From: Hygrocybe punicea
Taxonomy: Eukaryota; Basidiomycota; Agaricomycetes; Agaricales; Hygrophoraceae
Direction of reading: 5' to 3'
DNA: 64,000 nucleotides
Assembly: GCA_963556145.1 (NCBI GenBank)
Contig: OY744467.1
Coordinates: 2,790,001-2,854,000 of the forward strand
Shown in pieces: positions 22,201 to 33,800 of the stretch. Under the pieces are notes generated by a model. That model worked only from the letters and a program-made list of their open reading frames with translations, made no database searches and was not told the DNA's origin. The position numbers and the translations under genes are program-made. Positions within the stretch are counted from its first letter, which is position 1. Every line of letters begins with the position of its first letter.

Positions 22201-23853
22201 TAAAAGTTCCCGATGTTACCGCGTTCTCAGGGCTGAAAGTCACAGGAACCTGCCAGATATCGTAGGCCGCTGGTTCCCTTGTCGAGATGATGAAGAAAGG
22301 TCCGAATATTATGCAGCGTGCATGTTAATGCTTTTGAAGCCATGGCGTAGCTTGGAGACTGATTTGAAGCTAGTCCACGAAACATGGACATGCACGTTGA
22401 AGACCTTTCTCAATGGATGCGAACCTCGTACACATTTTGTGCTTTCAGCCATCCAATATTTTCATGAATGCGATCTGGCGGCCAAGGAAGACATCAAAAG
22501 TGCGCTGATGGTTTCCGGATCAGGCAATGACGTGGGGATGGAAGTTGATGATGACATCGACCTGCCAGAGTCTACAGTTAACGTGGATGAAGACATTACG
22601 GAGGAGGATGTTATGGCATTCAAAAACGGTCGAAAATCAAGAAAAGAGGAAATAAATGGGTGTTTAGCAATTGAGTTGGCGAAGAAAGCCCATTATTTTG
22701 AAACGATTGACGATATTTGGCGTCCGACCCAAGCAAAAGCTGCTAATGCAAGTGAAGAAGACATGCAAAAATTGGAAGAATGGAGGATTGCGTTACAGGG
22801 AAATGTGGCTACGGAAAATCGAATTTCCAACAGTGATCAACACGAAATGAGAAAGGGAGAAGCACCTTGGGTCGGACCCCTCGATGGAAGCACTCTTTGC
22901 GAAACGGATGAAAGATGTGGCGTCATAAGTGACAAAGTTGGGATCGACCGTGATCAAAAAGAAGTGTTGACTGAGGATCAGCAACGGGCGCATGACATTA
23001 TTTTGTGGCATCTCCGAGAGACTCTAGCAGGAGCACGACCTCCACCACTGCGAATGATAATATATGGAGAAGGTGGGACGGGAAAGTCTGTTGTGATTCG
23101 TGCCGTCACACGGAGCTTCTGCGACTATGTTGTCGAGCGATGGTTAATCAAGTCTGCATACACAGCCATTGCCGCATCACAGATTGATGGTAAAACAACA
23201 CACCACATCGGTCATATGTCTCCCAATCGAAGTGGGGCATTGTCGGCGTTGGCGAAAAAGAAACTTCAAGAGTTTTGGAGAGAATATCGTTATCTTTTCA
23301 TTGACGAGTTTTCGATGTTAGGAAAGACGTTTATGAGTGCGCTGTCACGAAATATTGGGATCGGGAAGGTGACAGGAGCACAATCAGAGATGGAATCTTT
23401 TGGAGGGATCAATGTCATTCTTTGTGGCGACCTACATCAATTTCCTCCCGTTGCGACGTCAAAGACCGAAGCACTCTTTTACAAATCATCTACGTCCGAC
23501 AAGTTGGAGGCACGACTCGGTCGCAAGATATATGAAGAATTCCAAACTGTAGTAATATTGAAGACACAAAAGCGAGTAACGGATCCCGTTTGGCGTCAAT
23601 TTTTGGACCATCTACAACAAGGAGACGTCCATAAGGGACACCTAGACATGTTACGGACATTAATCATAGGAGAGCCTCAATGCATTCCCACGAACCTGCA
23701 AGCGCCCGAATGGCAAGAGGCCGTCCTGATCACGCCTCGTCATGCAGTCAGGGAACGATGGAATTCGGCCGCTATTCGGAGATACTGCAAGATTTCCGGT
23801 GAAACTCTTTATGTGGTGACGGCAGAGGATAGGATACGCGGCCGTCCACTCAC
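19219..23853 (+). pseudogene. Helitron Rep-helicase, part 2 (Rep and helicase core)
   Basis: Resuming at 19219, this part encodes LANHLWIGEIP and FIGTSVVP. An intron follows (about 19783-19832, GTAAGA...AATAG), then IDMDLTNMTCSEMMMWGLAN. The Rep domain shows the HUH motif in RATLHLHILLWL (about 20893-20928) and the paired tyrosines in TYYVTTYAAKK (about 21403-21435). Introns lie around 21714-21967. The PIF1-type helicase follows with Walker A GEGGTGKS (about 23065), Walker B FIDEFSM (about 23300) and GDLHQFPPV. An in-frame TGA at 20245-20247 interrupts the conserved LDF-xHIRWALQYHD segment. The second giant insertion cuts the gene at 23853. With the stop and both insertions the copy cannot work. 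Confidence 0.9.
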
Positions 23854-23939
23854 ACCAGATTCAGCAAGATATTACCAACTCACTTGGGATGCCTGAAAAT
23901 GAGATCACCCAACTGGCTTGGGGATAGCTGAATCAGGCT

Positions 23940-24770
23940 GAGATATATCCTGGCCCAACTGAGATGGTCCAGGCTGATGTTCCCAGGATATATCCTGGCC
24001 CAACTGAGATGTCCAGGCTGGTGTTCCCAGGATATATCCTGGCCAAACTGACATGGTCCAGGCTGGTGTTCCCAGGATATATCCTGGCCCAACTAACATG
24101 GTCCAGGCTGATGTTCCCAGGATATATCCTGGCCCAACTGAGATGTCCAGGCTGGTGTTCCCAGGATATATCCTGGCCCAACTCACATGGTCCAGGCTGG
24201 TGTTCCTGGGATATATCCTGGCCCAACTAACATGGTCCAGGCTGATGTTCCCAGGATATATCCTGGCCCAACTGAGATGGTCCAGGCTGGTGTTTTCAGG
24301 ATATCTCCTGGCCCAACTCACATGGTCCAGGCTGGTGTTCCCAGGATATATCCTGGCCCAACTAACATGGTCCAGGCTGATGTTCCCAGGATATATCCTG
24401 GCCCAACTCACATGGTCCAGGCTGATGTTCCCAGGATATATCCTGGCCCAACTCACATGGTCCAGGCTTGTGTTCCTGGGATATATCCTGGCCCAACTAA
24501 CATGGTCCAGGCTGATGTTCCCAGGATATATCCTGGCCCAACTGAGATGGTCCAGGCTGGTGTTTTCAGGATATCTCCTGGCCCAACTCACATGGTCCAG
24601 GCTGATGTTCCCAGGATATATCAGGACCTGGCCCAACGGAGATGGTCGAGGCTGATGTTCTCAGGATATATCCTGCACCAATTGAGATGGTCTAGGCTGG
24701 TGCTATCAAGTTATATTCCGGCCCAGCTGGGATGGTCCAGGCCAATCTTGTCACGATATATCCTGGGCCA
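23940..24770 (+). repeat. Left-arm array of 45-bp units, foldback element 2
   Basis: About 16-18 units are each built around the perfect 16-bp palindrome CCAGGATATATCCTGG, then CCCAACT(C/G/A)A and CATGGTCCAGGCTG. Since 45 is a multiple of three the frames stay open on both strands and give false repeat proteins. Units degrade toward the inner edge. Confidence 0.9.
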
Positions 24771-26055
24771 CAAAAAACTGCAAGACCACCATCTTTGTAG
24801 TCAATTGTGGGGTCATGTGCCAAGCCAGCACATTTCAGATCAAAGCAAATTTCTCCATTGCTTTGACACACATATCAATTCACAATAATGATCCTATGAC
24901 AAGATTTCCTTCATGTTTGAATTTTAATTTGAAATTAATGGTATCAAATGTGCATAATTGTTGTTTGTCGACCTTCTAAGCTTTGAGTACAAGTTGAAAG
25001 CAGAAGTCTTGCACTCCATCACATCAATGTAGAATTGATCAAGAACCAGAAATGTATATGCAGTAGTGGTTAGGGTTATGATGTTGCTGGAAAGAGTTGG
25101 ATGTTCAAAGCTGTATGTCATGAGGAGCTGTAGTTGAGCATTGGCACCAATCAACATTCCATTGATAAATTGCAGAGGTCTCCACAAAATAGATGTTCTC
25201 CTAGTTGGAGAAACATTATCCACATCTTCTTCTGCCATTACATAGTCAGCTTCATCAGCCTGCACATCCTTGGCTTCTACATCCTCCTAGGATTGTGATG
25301 TTCAGTGTTGGGGGTACAGATTTCCATCATGCCCAAGATTTATCATGAGTACCAACTCTCCCAGATCAGCAAGATCAAAAAATTGGCCAGTCCAATATTG
25401 GATTTTATGACAGGGATTGTCTTGGTATACCTGAAGACAACAATCTTTGAAGCAGTCATTGACCAAGCTAACAATCAAGACACTTCTGATACTTGATGCA
25501 TGAGCTCTTTACTGGTGGAGCTTAACTCTATCAGTTTGGCCAAGTACATCTGTTCTTCCATTCTTGAAGATAATCATTCTGACTGTTATTTTGATTCAAT
25601 AGAATTTAATTCGAACATGTAACAGAAATTGAATATACCTTTCCTTTTGAAGTTTGTAAAGCTTGAGGTTCTTCTGGCTCTTCTTCTGGTATATATATCT
25701 GTTCTATAATAATTGGTTGTGATTATTCTCTTGTAGAGAGGAGAATTTCAGTTTCTTTTTGGCTAATATTGACTTCACCTCTAGAAGTGGTCTTTTTGAC
25801 ATATACTGTCTCAACCATTGTTCCTTTGTGTCTTTTGAACTTGTTTTTTGGCATGGAAAAAAGTGATGATGATGATGCAAGTTAGTTAAGATTCAAACAC
25901 ACAACCAGGAATTGTCAGTGATGCTCCATGGTCCACTTGGTAGTGTAGCAGTCCACTGTCTGGATCAGATTGAGTGTGAAGAAACACAATAATGCATTTG
26001 AAATCATGCCTTTATTCATATCAGCAGAAAAGCTGACAGGATTGATTTTTAAAAC
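24771..26055 (-). other. Inner region of foldback element 2; one short minus ORF
   Basis: A 113-codon minus frame (24924-25265) contains LWRPLQFINGMLIGANAQLQ and an aromatic helix-like segment. It could be a 3' exon of the gene at 26056-26805, but no splice pair was fixed and the family is not recognised. The rest is AT-rich without features. Confidence 0.35.
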
Positions 26056-26805
26056 TTACTTGAGCAAGGCCAATAATACTTTCTGAACTTTTCTCTCTTG
26101 AGCTCCAATAGAAGCAGAGCTGGATGGATCAAAAGAGAAGTCAATGTCAAAATATTTCAGAAGCTGGTCCTTCTGCTCTGGAAAATAAGCATGAAGATGA
26201 TGGTATACCATAAATGCTGGATCTCCCCCTTCTGGAATATCAGCCAAGCGGAAATTGAGAATAGCAATTGATGAAGTATGAACAGAACACCATGCTCCCT
26301 GAATGACAAGATTCCCCAGCTCTGCTTGAGTTCCATTCCAAATCTCTTCCCCCATAACAATCCCCTCAAAAGAAGCCAGTTGAAGGATACATGCTTTACA
26401 TTTTTTACTTACTGTGTATGGTGTTGGTATTTTGTTCTTCATTTGCTGGTCATATTTTACATGGCATTTAGGGCAAATAAAAAAGGTATCCTTCTTCAAA
26501 ATAAATCCAGAGCTTACAGAAAGTGTGATACAATTGTCCCTGCCAAGGACCCTTGGGCAATAGGCACAGCAAAATACTTCACCACCATTGCCACAAGAGC
26601 AACACCACTGGAAAAGGCAATTAGTACAGGAATTACTGCCTATAATATTTGATGGCTCCTTATCTCCCCTAGGTTGCAGTGGGAAGGGCTGCACTGGCAG
26701 ACTGGCTATTTGGGGAACAGCTTGGTCATCCTCTGATTCGTTGAAAGGGAACTTAAGTCTTATTATTGCTGAGGTCCATTGTGAGTTGAAATTGAAGCAG
26801 TGCAA
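26056..26805 (-). CDS. PHD/ADD-like zinc-finger protein carried by foldback element 2
   Basis: This frame has 249 codons. Residues about 58-120 hold a dense Cys/His cluster: CTNCLFQWCCSCGNGGEVF, CCAYCPRVLGRDNC, then FICPKCHVKY. The GNGGEVFCCAYCPRVL core resembles a PHD or ADD finger (C-GxGGxxxCCxxCPRxF), a chromatin-reading fold in eukaryotes. A Lys/Cys pair (KKCKACILQL) follows, and the C-terminal part is helical with HHLHAYFPEQKDQL. The gene lies wholly between the element's inverted arms, so it is cargo or a degenerate element gene. Whether it is expressed is unknown. An identical copy appears at 32226-32975 because of the duplicated assembly segment. Confidence 0.55.
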   Translation of the reverse strand: MHCFNFNSQWTSAIIRLKFPFNESEDDQAVPQIASLPVQPFPLQPRGDKEPSNIIGSNSCTNCLFQWCCSCGNGGEVFCCAYCPRVLGRDNCITLSVSSGFILKKDTFFICPKCHVKYDQQMKNKIPTPYTVSKKCKACILQLASFEGIVMGEEIWNGTQAELGNLVIQGAWCSVHTSSIAILNFRLADIPEGGDPAFMVYHHLHAYFPEQKDQLLKYFDIDFSFDPSSSASIGAQERKVQKVLLALLK

Positions 26806-26994
26806 TGGCTTTCTTGCTTGCAGTAGTAGCTGTGGTGATAGGCATTGCAGTAGACAGAGTCAAAAAGTGAGTGAGAGAAGTGAATTTGGAGTTGCAGAAC
26901 AATGACAGGTTTGCAATGAGGTGGCCTCCAATGGACCACCCAAATTTCAACAACTCCACTCATTCATTCTCATTTACCTCCACCTTCCTAGTTG

Positions 26995-27745
26995 TAAGTT
27001 ATAATATGCTGTTTTCAAAGTCACAACCTTTTGAAAAATAAATCTTTTAAAGAGGAGAAAGCCAATCAAACATAAGAACTCATGAAATAATGCACCAATT
27101 GACATGGTTTTGGAGAGAAAGTTTTTCTACTCCCTGAAAGCTATCTTGCTGTCTATTTACATTTTTAAAATCTTTGATGTGTAGAGAGTCACAGGTGAAT
27201 TGTCATTTTCAGTGACTCCAACTTGTACAACGAATATCTCCCCAACCAATGCTTGGATTGACATGGTTGTGGAGAGAAACTTGTTTTATTTTGCAAGGGC
27301 TACAAGGTCCCAGACTGTGTTTTTCTGTATTTTGAAAATTTGAAGGAGCAGTACACAAAAATGCCCTCTGCATAAATAACATTACAGTGATCTGCTAAAG
27401 TCCAAAATACAGAAAAACATGGTATGGGCCCTTGTAGCCCTTGCAAAATGAAACAAGTTTCTCTCCACAACCATGTCAATCCAAGCATTGGTTGGGGAGA
27501 TATTCGTTGTACAAGTTGGAGTCACTGAAAATGACAATTCACCTGTGACTCTCTACACATCAAAGATTTTAAAAATGTAAATAGACAGCAAGATAGCTTT
27601 CAGGGAGTAGAAAAACTTTCTCTCCAAAACCATGTCAATTGGTGCATTATTTCATGAGTTCTTATGTTTGATTGGCTTTCTCCTCTTTACTGTAAAAGAT
27701 TTATTTTTCGAAAGACTTTTGAAAACGGCAATAATATTTTATTAC
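26995..27745. repeat. Long inverted repeat (foldback MITE) inside element 2
   Basis: Arms of about 330 bp (about 26995-27340 and 27400-27745) are inverted copies with few differences. They share CAATTGACATGG, CCAACCAATGC and the outer GTTTTCAAA/TTTGAAAAC ends. The loop is about 60 bp. No clean target duplication was resolved. There is no coding content. Confidence 0.75.
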
Positions 27746-27899
27746 ATCCTTTTTTGTTCTTTAACGTTTAACGTGAGCAAAACAGGCCTGTAATACAACA
27801 GTTTGGAAATGAATCCGACTGTAATACCTGCACAAAGGTACGAGTTGGGTTTTTTCCGAGTCTATGTTACTGACTACTCTCACCTGTTCTCGCGCCAAT

Positions 27900-28930
27900 G
27901 TCACCAACGGCCTCACCCACACCCAAAACCACAACGACCCAACCAATGCCCCGAAGCACTCCAACGCCCAGCAACAACAACCACGGCCCCACCACGCCCA
28001 ACAGGGCCGTCAACAACAACGACCACCCCACCAACGCCCAACACCGCATCCAACAGGGCCACCAACGCCCGATGGTGACGAGGACGGCCCCACCAACACG
28101 CAACAGGGCCGCCAACGCCCGACGACGACGATGACGACCCTCCAAGCCCAAACCACACCAACAGGGCCCCAACGACGACATCCATCTCATCAACGCCCAA
28201 CGCCGTATCCAACAGGGCCGCCAACGCAACAATGGCCCCAGCAACGCCCAACAGGGCCGCCAACGCCCAACAACGACGAAGACGGCCCCACTATGCCCAA
28301 CGGAGCCCCCAACAACGATGACAACGGCCCCACCACGCCCAACAGGGCCGCAAACGACGACGGCAGCCCCACTAACGCCCAACCCCACACCAACAGGGCC
28401 GCCAACCACAACGGCCACCCCACAACGCCCAACGTCGCATCCAACAGGGCCGCCAACGCCCAACGATGCGACGACGGCCCCACCACGCCCAACAGGGCCG
28501 CCAATGACGACGGCCACCCCACTAATGCCCAACCCCACACCAACAGGGCCGCCAACGACGAACAACAACGACGACGGCCCCACCATGCCCAACAGGGCTG
28601 CCAACAATGACGGCCACCCCATCAACGCCCAACGCCGCATCCAACAGGGCCGCCAACGCCCAACGGTGACGACGACGGCCCCAGCAATGCCCAACAGGAC
28701 CGCCAACGCCCAACGAGGACGACGACGGCCCCAGCAACGCCCAACGAGGATGAGGACGGCCCCAGCAACGCCCAACAGGGCCGCCAACGCCCAACGACGA
28801 CGACGACGGCCCCAGCAACGCCCAACAGGACCGCCAACGCCCAACGACGACGACGACGACGGCCCCAGCAACGCCCAACAGGGCCGCCAACGCCCAACGA
28901 CGACGACGACGGCCCCACCAACACAATGAC
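27900..28930 (+). repeat. GC-rich minisatellite in foldback element 2
   Basis: Repeating modules contain CCAACAGGGCCGCCAACG and CGACGACGGCCCCA, in irregular units of about 35-70 bp. Long frames open on both strands (Pro/Thr/Asn one way, Gly/Val/Trp the other) come from the composition. The array ends just before the 54-bp palindrome at 28950. Confidence 0.8.
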
Positions 28931-28949
28931 CCCCTGCAGGGCCACTAAC

Positions 28950-29003
28950 ACCTCGCGAAACACGCCGCTACATCAATTGATGTGCGTGCCGGCTTCGCGA
29001 GGT
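28950..29003. other. 54-bp palindromic box, instance 1
   Basis: Outer arms ACCTCGCGAA and TTCGCGAGGT are perfectly complementary and enclose a central ACATCAATTGATGT palindrome. The same plan, at 54 or 55 bp, occurs at 47755, 48482, 48743, 52092, 60074 and 62304. It is the best preserved of all instances. Confidence 0.75.
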
Positions 29004-29949
29004 ATGTAGGCTGTCTGGGTGGGGGCCCACTGACATCCAACCGTGACCGCAATGACGACGGCCCCAACATCCAATGGAGATGGCTGACTTCTCGTGGAGT
29101 ATGCCGTCGTGGGTCCATACAGTGCTAGCAATCATGGGGCTATATATATAATATCTAATACATGCTTCGAGAAAAAAACTACAACTACATTACTATAGAA
29201 CCCTTGAAGTCACCCACCCTGGACCCATGCCCAAGGAATAGTGGAGAGGCCATCCCCCCCACTGGTGACATGTCAAGAAATGAATGCCTGCAACTATCCA
29301 CAAGCTGCACCCTCACCAGGACTTCGGTGCCCTGGCATCAAGCAGAGAAATTCGGCTCTCTCTGCCGGGGTGAGTGAAGTGGATGTGGAAGAGCACTGAA
29401 GGCAAAACACGAAGGTTTCGGGGTTTTTAAATAAAATTGAACCATCACATGATCGTAAACATGTGATTTTTGACGTGGGAATTAGCCACGTCACTCAGGA
29501 ATTGCCAGGTCACGGGTTTGGTCTGAGTTACTCCACTAGCAATCTTGCAGAATATTTGTTTCAGCTTTCTGAAGTTCACTTTAGCCTCCCTGGTCTCTCT
29601 GATCTCTCTTACCTCACTCTCACTCTCTAATCTACTACATACCACACAAACAATAGCTTGGGAAATTCAGGCAATACTCAAAGCTAACTCAAAGCTCACT
29701 ATAACAAATATGTCTCTACCACAAACAATGAAAAAGAAAAAACTTTGAACATCAAAGAGTTGTACCAGCTTCAAAAGAAGAGGAAGAGAGCCAACAAAAC
29801 CACTTTCACCTGATGACAATGACATTCTTGACAAGGTTTGTGCCATTTTGATAATGCTTCTTTTCATGCTGATGTATTAATCTTCAGTAGAAAATTGCCA
29901 ATTGGTTTAAGAATGGGCAACAATCCCAATAAAATAAGAAGAAAGTAGG
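29004..29949. other. AT-rich inner region of element 2; no gene seen
   Basis: Only short frames are open. There is a CT-rich stretch near 29575-29640 and nothing with a motif. Confidence 0.5.
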
Positions 29950-30355
29950 AGATTTCCAGGAGTCAGAAAGTCATGTTGAGAAGGATAATGGTGATTTAAT
30001 AGCTAAATTCTCAAGGCATTTTTCTAAATGGAAGGATAGTGACTTTTATGATGAGTGGCGTGAATTTACCCTTGGCATGGGTTCTGAAAATACTGTCAGA
30101 ATAATAATCTTGTTTGCAGCCTTTTATAGTGAAACTGCCACTGCACACTGGAGGGATATCGAAGAAGATCCTCACAAGTGTTTTGAGTCAAGATCTATTA
30201 CTCAGAACATAGACATCCTTATCAAGAAGCCACCACACTTTACAAACTGATGTGCTAATGGGCTTTATCATTACTGGTTCACATTGCAACGGGAAGGAAA
30301 ACAACCATCACAGGTCAGAGAGGAGTTGCATGCTTTAGATAAGCAGAGGTGAACT
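29950..30355 (+). pseudogene. ORF remnant with conserved-looking helical segment, foldback element 2
   Basis: From about 29955 a frame without ATG reads through SRHFSKWKDSDFYDEWREF, a hydrophobic IILFAAFYSETATAHW stretch, EEDPHKCF, then IKKPPHFTN, where a stop falls. It continues in frame with LYHYWFTLQREGKQPSQ until another stop near 30350. The composition is unlike the flanking repeats and looks like real protein sequence that has decayed. The family is not recognised. Confidence 0.45.
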
Positions 30356-30702
30356 GCCATCAAGAAGAAGACAAGCAAGCCATACTTGGAGGTAAAAGAT
30401 GCTGAAGAGGACATTGAAGTATGAATATATATATATATGAATAAAAGAAAAAAAAGTATGCAATTGACAGCATAAATTGAACACTGATGTTACCAACATT
30501 GTTATAATGAGGAGGAGAATTAGGAGGGTATACATATCAGCCTGGACCATTTCAGCTGGCCCAGGATATGTCCTAAAAGCACCAGCCTAGACCAGTCCCA
30601 GTTGGTTGGGGAAAATATTAGCTTGGACCATGTGAGTTGGGCCAGGATATATCCTGAGAACATCAGCCTGGACCATCTCAGTTGGGCCAGGATATATCCT
30701 GG

Positions 30703-30802
30703 NNNNNNNNNNNNNNNNNNNNNNNNNNNNNNNNNNNNNNNNNNNNNNNNNNNNNNNNNNNNNNNNNNNNNNNNNNNNNNNNNNNNNNNNNNNNNNNNNN
30801 NN
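30703..30802. other. Assembly gap of 100 N
   Basis: Exactly 100 N, the usual placeholder size. The gap lies inside the 45-bp repeat array, and the sequences on its two sides overlap by 6,070 bp (see next entry). Confidence 0.95.
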
Positions 30803-33800
30803 CCAACGGAGATGGTCGAGGCTGATGTTCTCAGGATATATCCTGCACCAATTGAGATGGTCTAGGCTGGTGCTATCAAGTTATATTCCGGCCCAGCTGG
30901 GATGGTCCAGGCCAATCTTGTCACGATATATCCTGGGCCACAAAAAACTGCAAGACCACCATCTTTGTAGTCAATTGTGGGGTCATGTGCCAAGCCAGCA
31001 CATTTCAGATCAAAGCAAATTTCTCCATTGCTTTGACACACATATCAATTCACAATAATGATCCTATGACAAGATTTCCTTCATGTTTGAATTTTAATTT
31101 GAAATTAATGGTATCAAATGTGCATAATTGTTGTTTGTCGACCTTCTAAGCTTTGAGTACAAGTTGAAAGCAGAAGTCTTGCACTCCATCACATCAATGT
31201 AGAATTGATCAAGAACCAGAAATGTATATGCAGTAGTGGTTAGGGTTATGATGTTGCTGGAAAGAGTTGGATGTTCAAAGCTGTATGTCATGAGGAGCTG
31301 TAGTTGAGCATTGGCACCAATCAACATTCCATTGATAAATTGCAGAGGTCTCCACAAAATAGATGTTCTCCTAGTTGGAGAAACATTATCCACATCTTCT
31401 TCTGCCATTACATAGTCAGCTTCATCAGCCTGCACATCCTTGGCTTCTACATCCTCCTAGGATTGTGATGTTCAGTGTTGGGGGTACAGATTTCCATCAT
31501 GCCCAAGATTTATCATGAGTACCAACTCTCCCAGATCAGCAAGATCAAAAAATTGGCCAGTCCAATATTGGATTTTATGACAGGGATTGTCTTGGTATAC
31601 CTGAAGACAACAATCTTTGAAGCAGTCATTGACCAAGCTAACAATCAAGACACTTCTGATACTTGATGCATGAGCTCTTTACTGGTGGAGCTTAACTCTA
31701 TCAGTTTGGCCAAGTACATCTGTTCTTCCATTCTTGAAGATAATCATTCTGACTGTTATTTTGATTCAATAGAATTTAATTCGAACATGTAACAGAAATT
31801 GAATATACCTTTCCTTTTGAAGTTTGTAAAGCTTGAGGTTCTTCTGGCTCTTCTTCTGGTATATATATCTGTTCTATAATAATTGGTTGTGATTATTCTC
31901 TTGTAGAGAGGAGAATTTCAGTTTCTTTTTGGCTAATATTGACTTCACCTCTAGAAGTGGTCTTTTTGACATATACTGTCTCAACCATTGTTCCTTTGTG
32001 TCTTTTGAACTTGTTTTTTGGCATGGAAAAAAGTGATGATGATGATGCAAGTTAGTTAAGATTCAAACACACAACCAGGAATTGTCAGTGATGCTCCATG
32101 GTCCACTTGGTAGTGTAGCAGTCCACTGTCTGGATCAGATTGAGTGTGAAGAAACACAATAATGCATTTGAAATCATGCCTTTATTCATATCAGCAGAAA
32201 AGCTGACAGGATTGATTTTTAAAACTTACTTGAGCAAGGCCAATAATACTTTCTGAACTTTTCTCTCTTGAGCTCCAATAGAAGCAGAGCTGGATGGATC
32301 AAAAGAGAAGTCAATGTCAAAATATTTCAGAAGCTGGTCCTTCTGCTCTGGAAAATAAGCATGAAGATGATGGTATACCATAAATGCTGGATCTCCCCCT
32401 TCTGGAATATCAGCCAAGCGGAAATTGAGAATAGCAATTGATGAAGTATGAACAGAACACCATGCTCCCTGAATGACAAGATTCCCCAGCTCTGCTTGAG
32501 TTCCATTCCAAATCTCTTCCCCCATAACAATCCCCTCAAAAGAAGCCAGTTGAAGGATACATGCTTTACATTTTTTACTTACTGTGTATGGTGTTGGTAT
32601 TTTGTTCTTCATTTGCTGGTCATATTTTACATGGCATTTAGGGCAAATAAAAAAGGTATCCTTCTTCAAAATAAATCCAGAGCTTACAGAAAGTGTGATA
32701 CAATTGTCCCTGCCAAGGACCCTTGGGCAATAGGCACAGCAAAATACTTCACCACCATTGCCACAAGAGCAACACCACTGGAAAAGGCAATTAGTACAGG
32801 AATTACTGCCTATAATATTTGATGGCTCCTTATCTCCCCTAGGTTGCAGTGGGAAGGGCTGCACTGGCAGACTGGCTATTTGGGGAACAGCTTGGTCATC
32901 CTCTGATTCGTTGAAAGGGAACTTAAGTCTTATTATTGCTGAGGTCCATTGTGAGTTGAAATTGAAGCAGTGCAATGGCTTTCTTGCTTGCAGTAGTAGC
33001 TGTGGTGATAGGCATTGCAGTAGACAGAGTCAAAAAGTGAGTGAGAGAAGTGAATTTGGAGTTGCAGAACAATGACAGGTTTGCAATGAGGTGGCCTCCA
33101 ATGGACCACCCAAATTTCAACAACTCCACTCATTCATTCTCATTTACCTCCACCTTCCTAGTTGTAAGTTATAATATGCTGTTTTCAAAGTCACAACCTT
33201 TTGAAAAATAAATCTTTTAAAGAGGAGAAAGCCAATCAAACATAAGAACTCATGAAATAATGCACCAATTGACATGGTTTTGGAGAGAAAGTTTTTCTAC
33301 TCCCTGAAAGCTATCTTGCTGTCTATTTACATTTTTAAAATCTTTGATGTGTAGAGAGTCACAGGTGAATTGTCATTTTCAGTGACTCCAACTTGTACAA
33401 CGAATATCTCCCCAACCAATGCTTGGATTGACATGGTTGTGGAGAGAAACTTGTTTTATTTTGCAAGGGCTACAAGGTCCCAGACTGTGTTTTTCTGTAT
33501 TTTGAAAATTTGAAGGAGCAGTACACAAAAATGCCCTCTGCATAAATAACATTACAGTGATCTGCTAAAGTCCAAAATACAGAAAAACATGGTATGGGCC
33601 CTTGTAGCCCTTGCAAAATGAAACAAGTTTCTCTCCACAACCATGTCAATCCAAGCATTGGTTGGGGAGATATTCGTTGTACAAGTTGGAGTCACTGAAA
33701 ATGACAATTCACCTGTGACTCTCTACACATCAAAGATTTTAAAAATGTAAATAGACAGCAAGATAGCTTTCAGGGAGTAGAAAAACTTTCTCTCCAAAAC

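Noticed and set aside
11960..24770. CRISPR arrays
   Set aside because: The arrays have no unique spacers, the units diverge as tandem repeats do, and the host is clearly eukaryotic.
27864..28929. Pro/Thr/Asn-rich and Gly/Val/Trp-rich ORFs (up to 334 codons)
   Set aside because: They are products of the GC-rich minisatellite, open on both strands at once.
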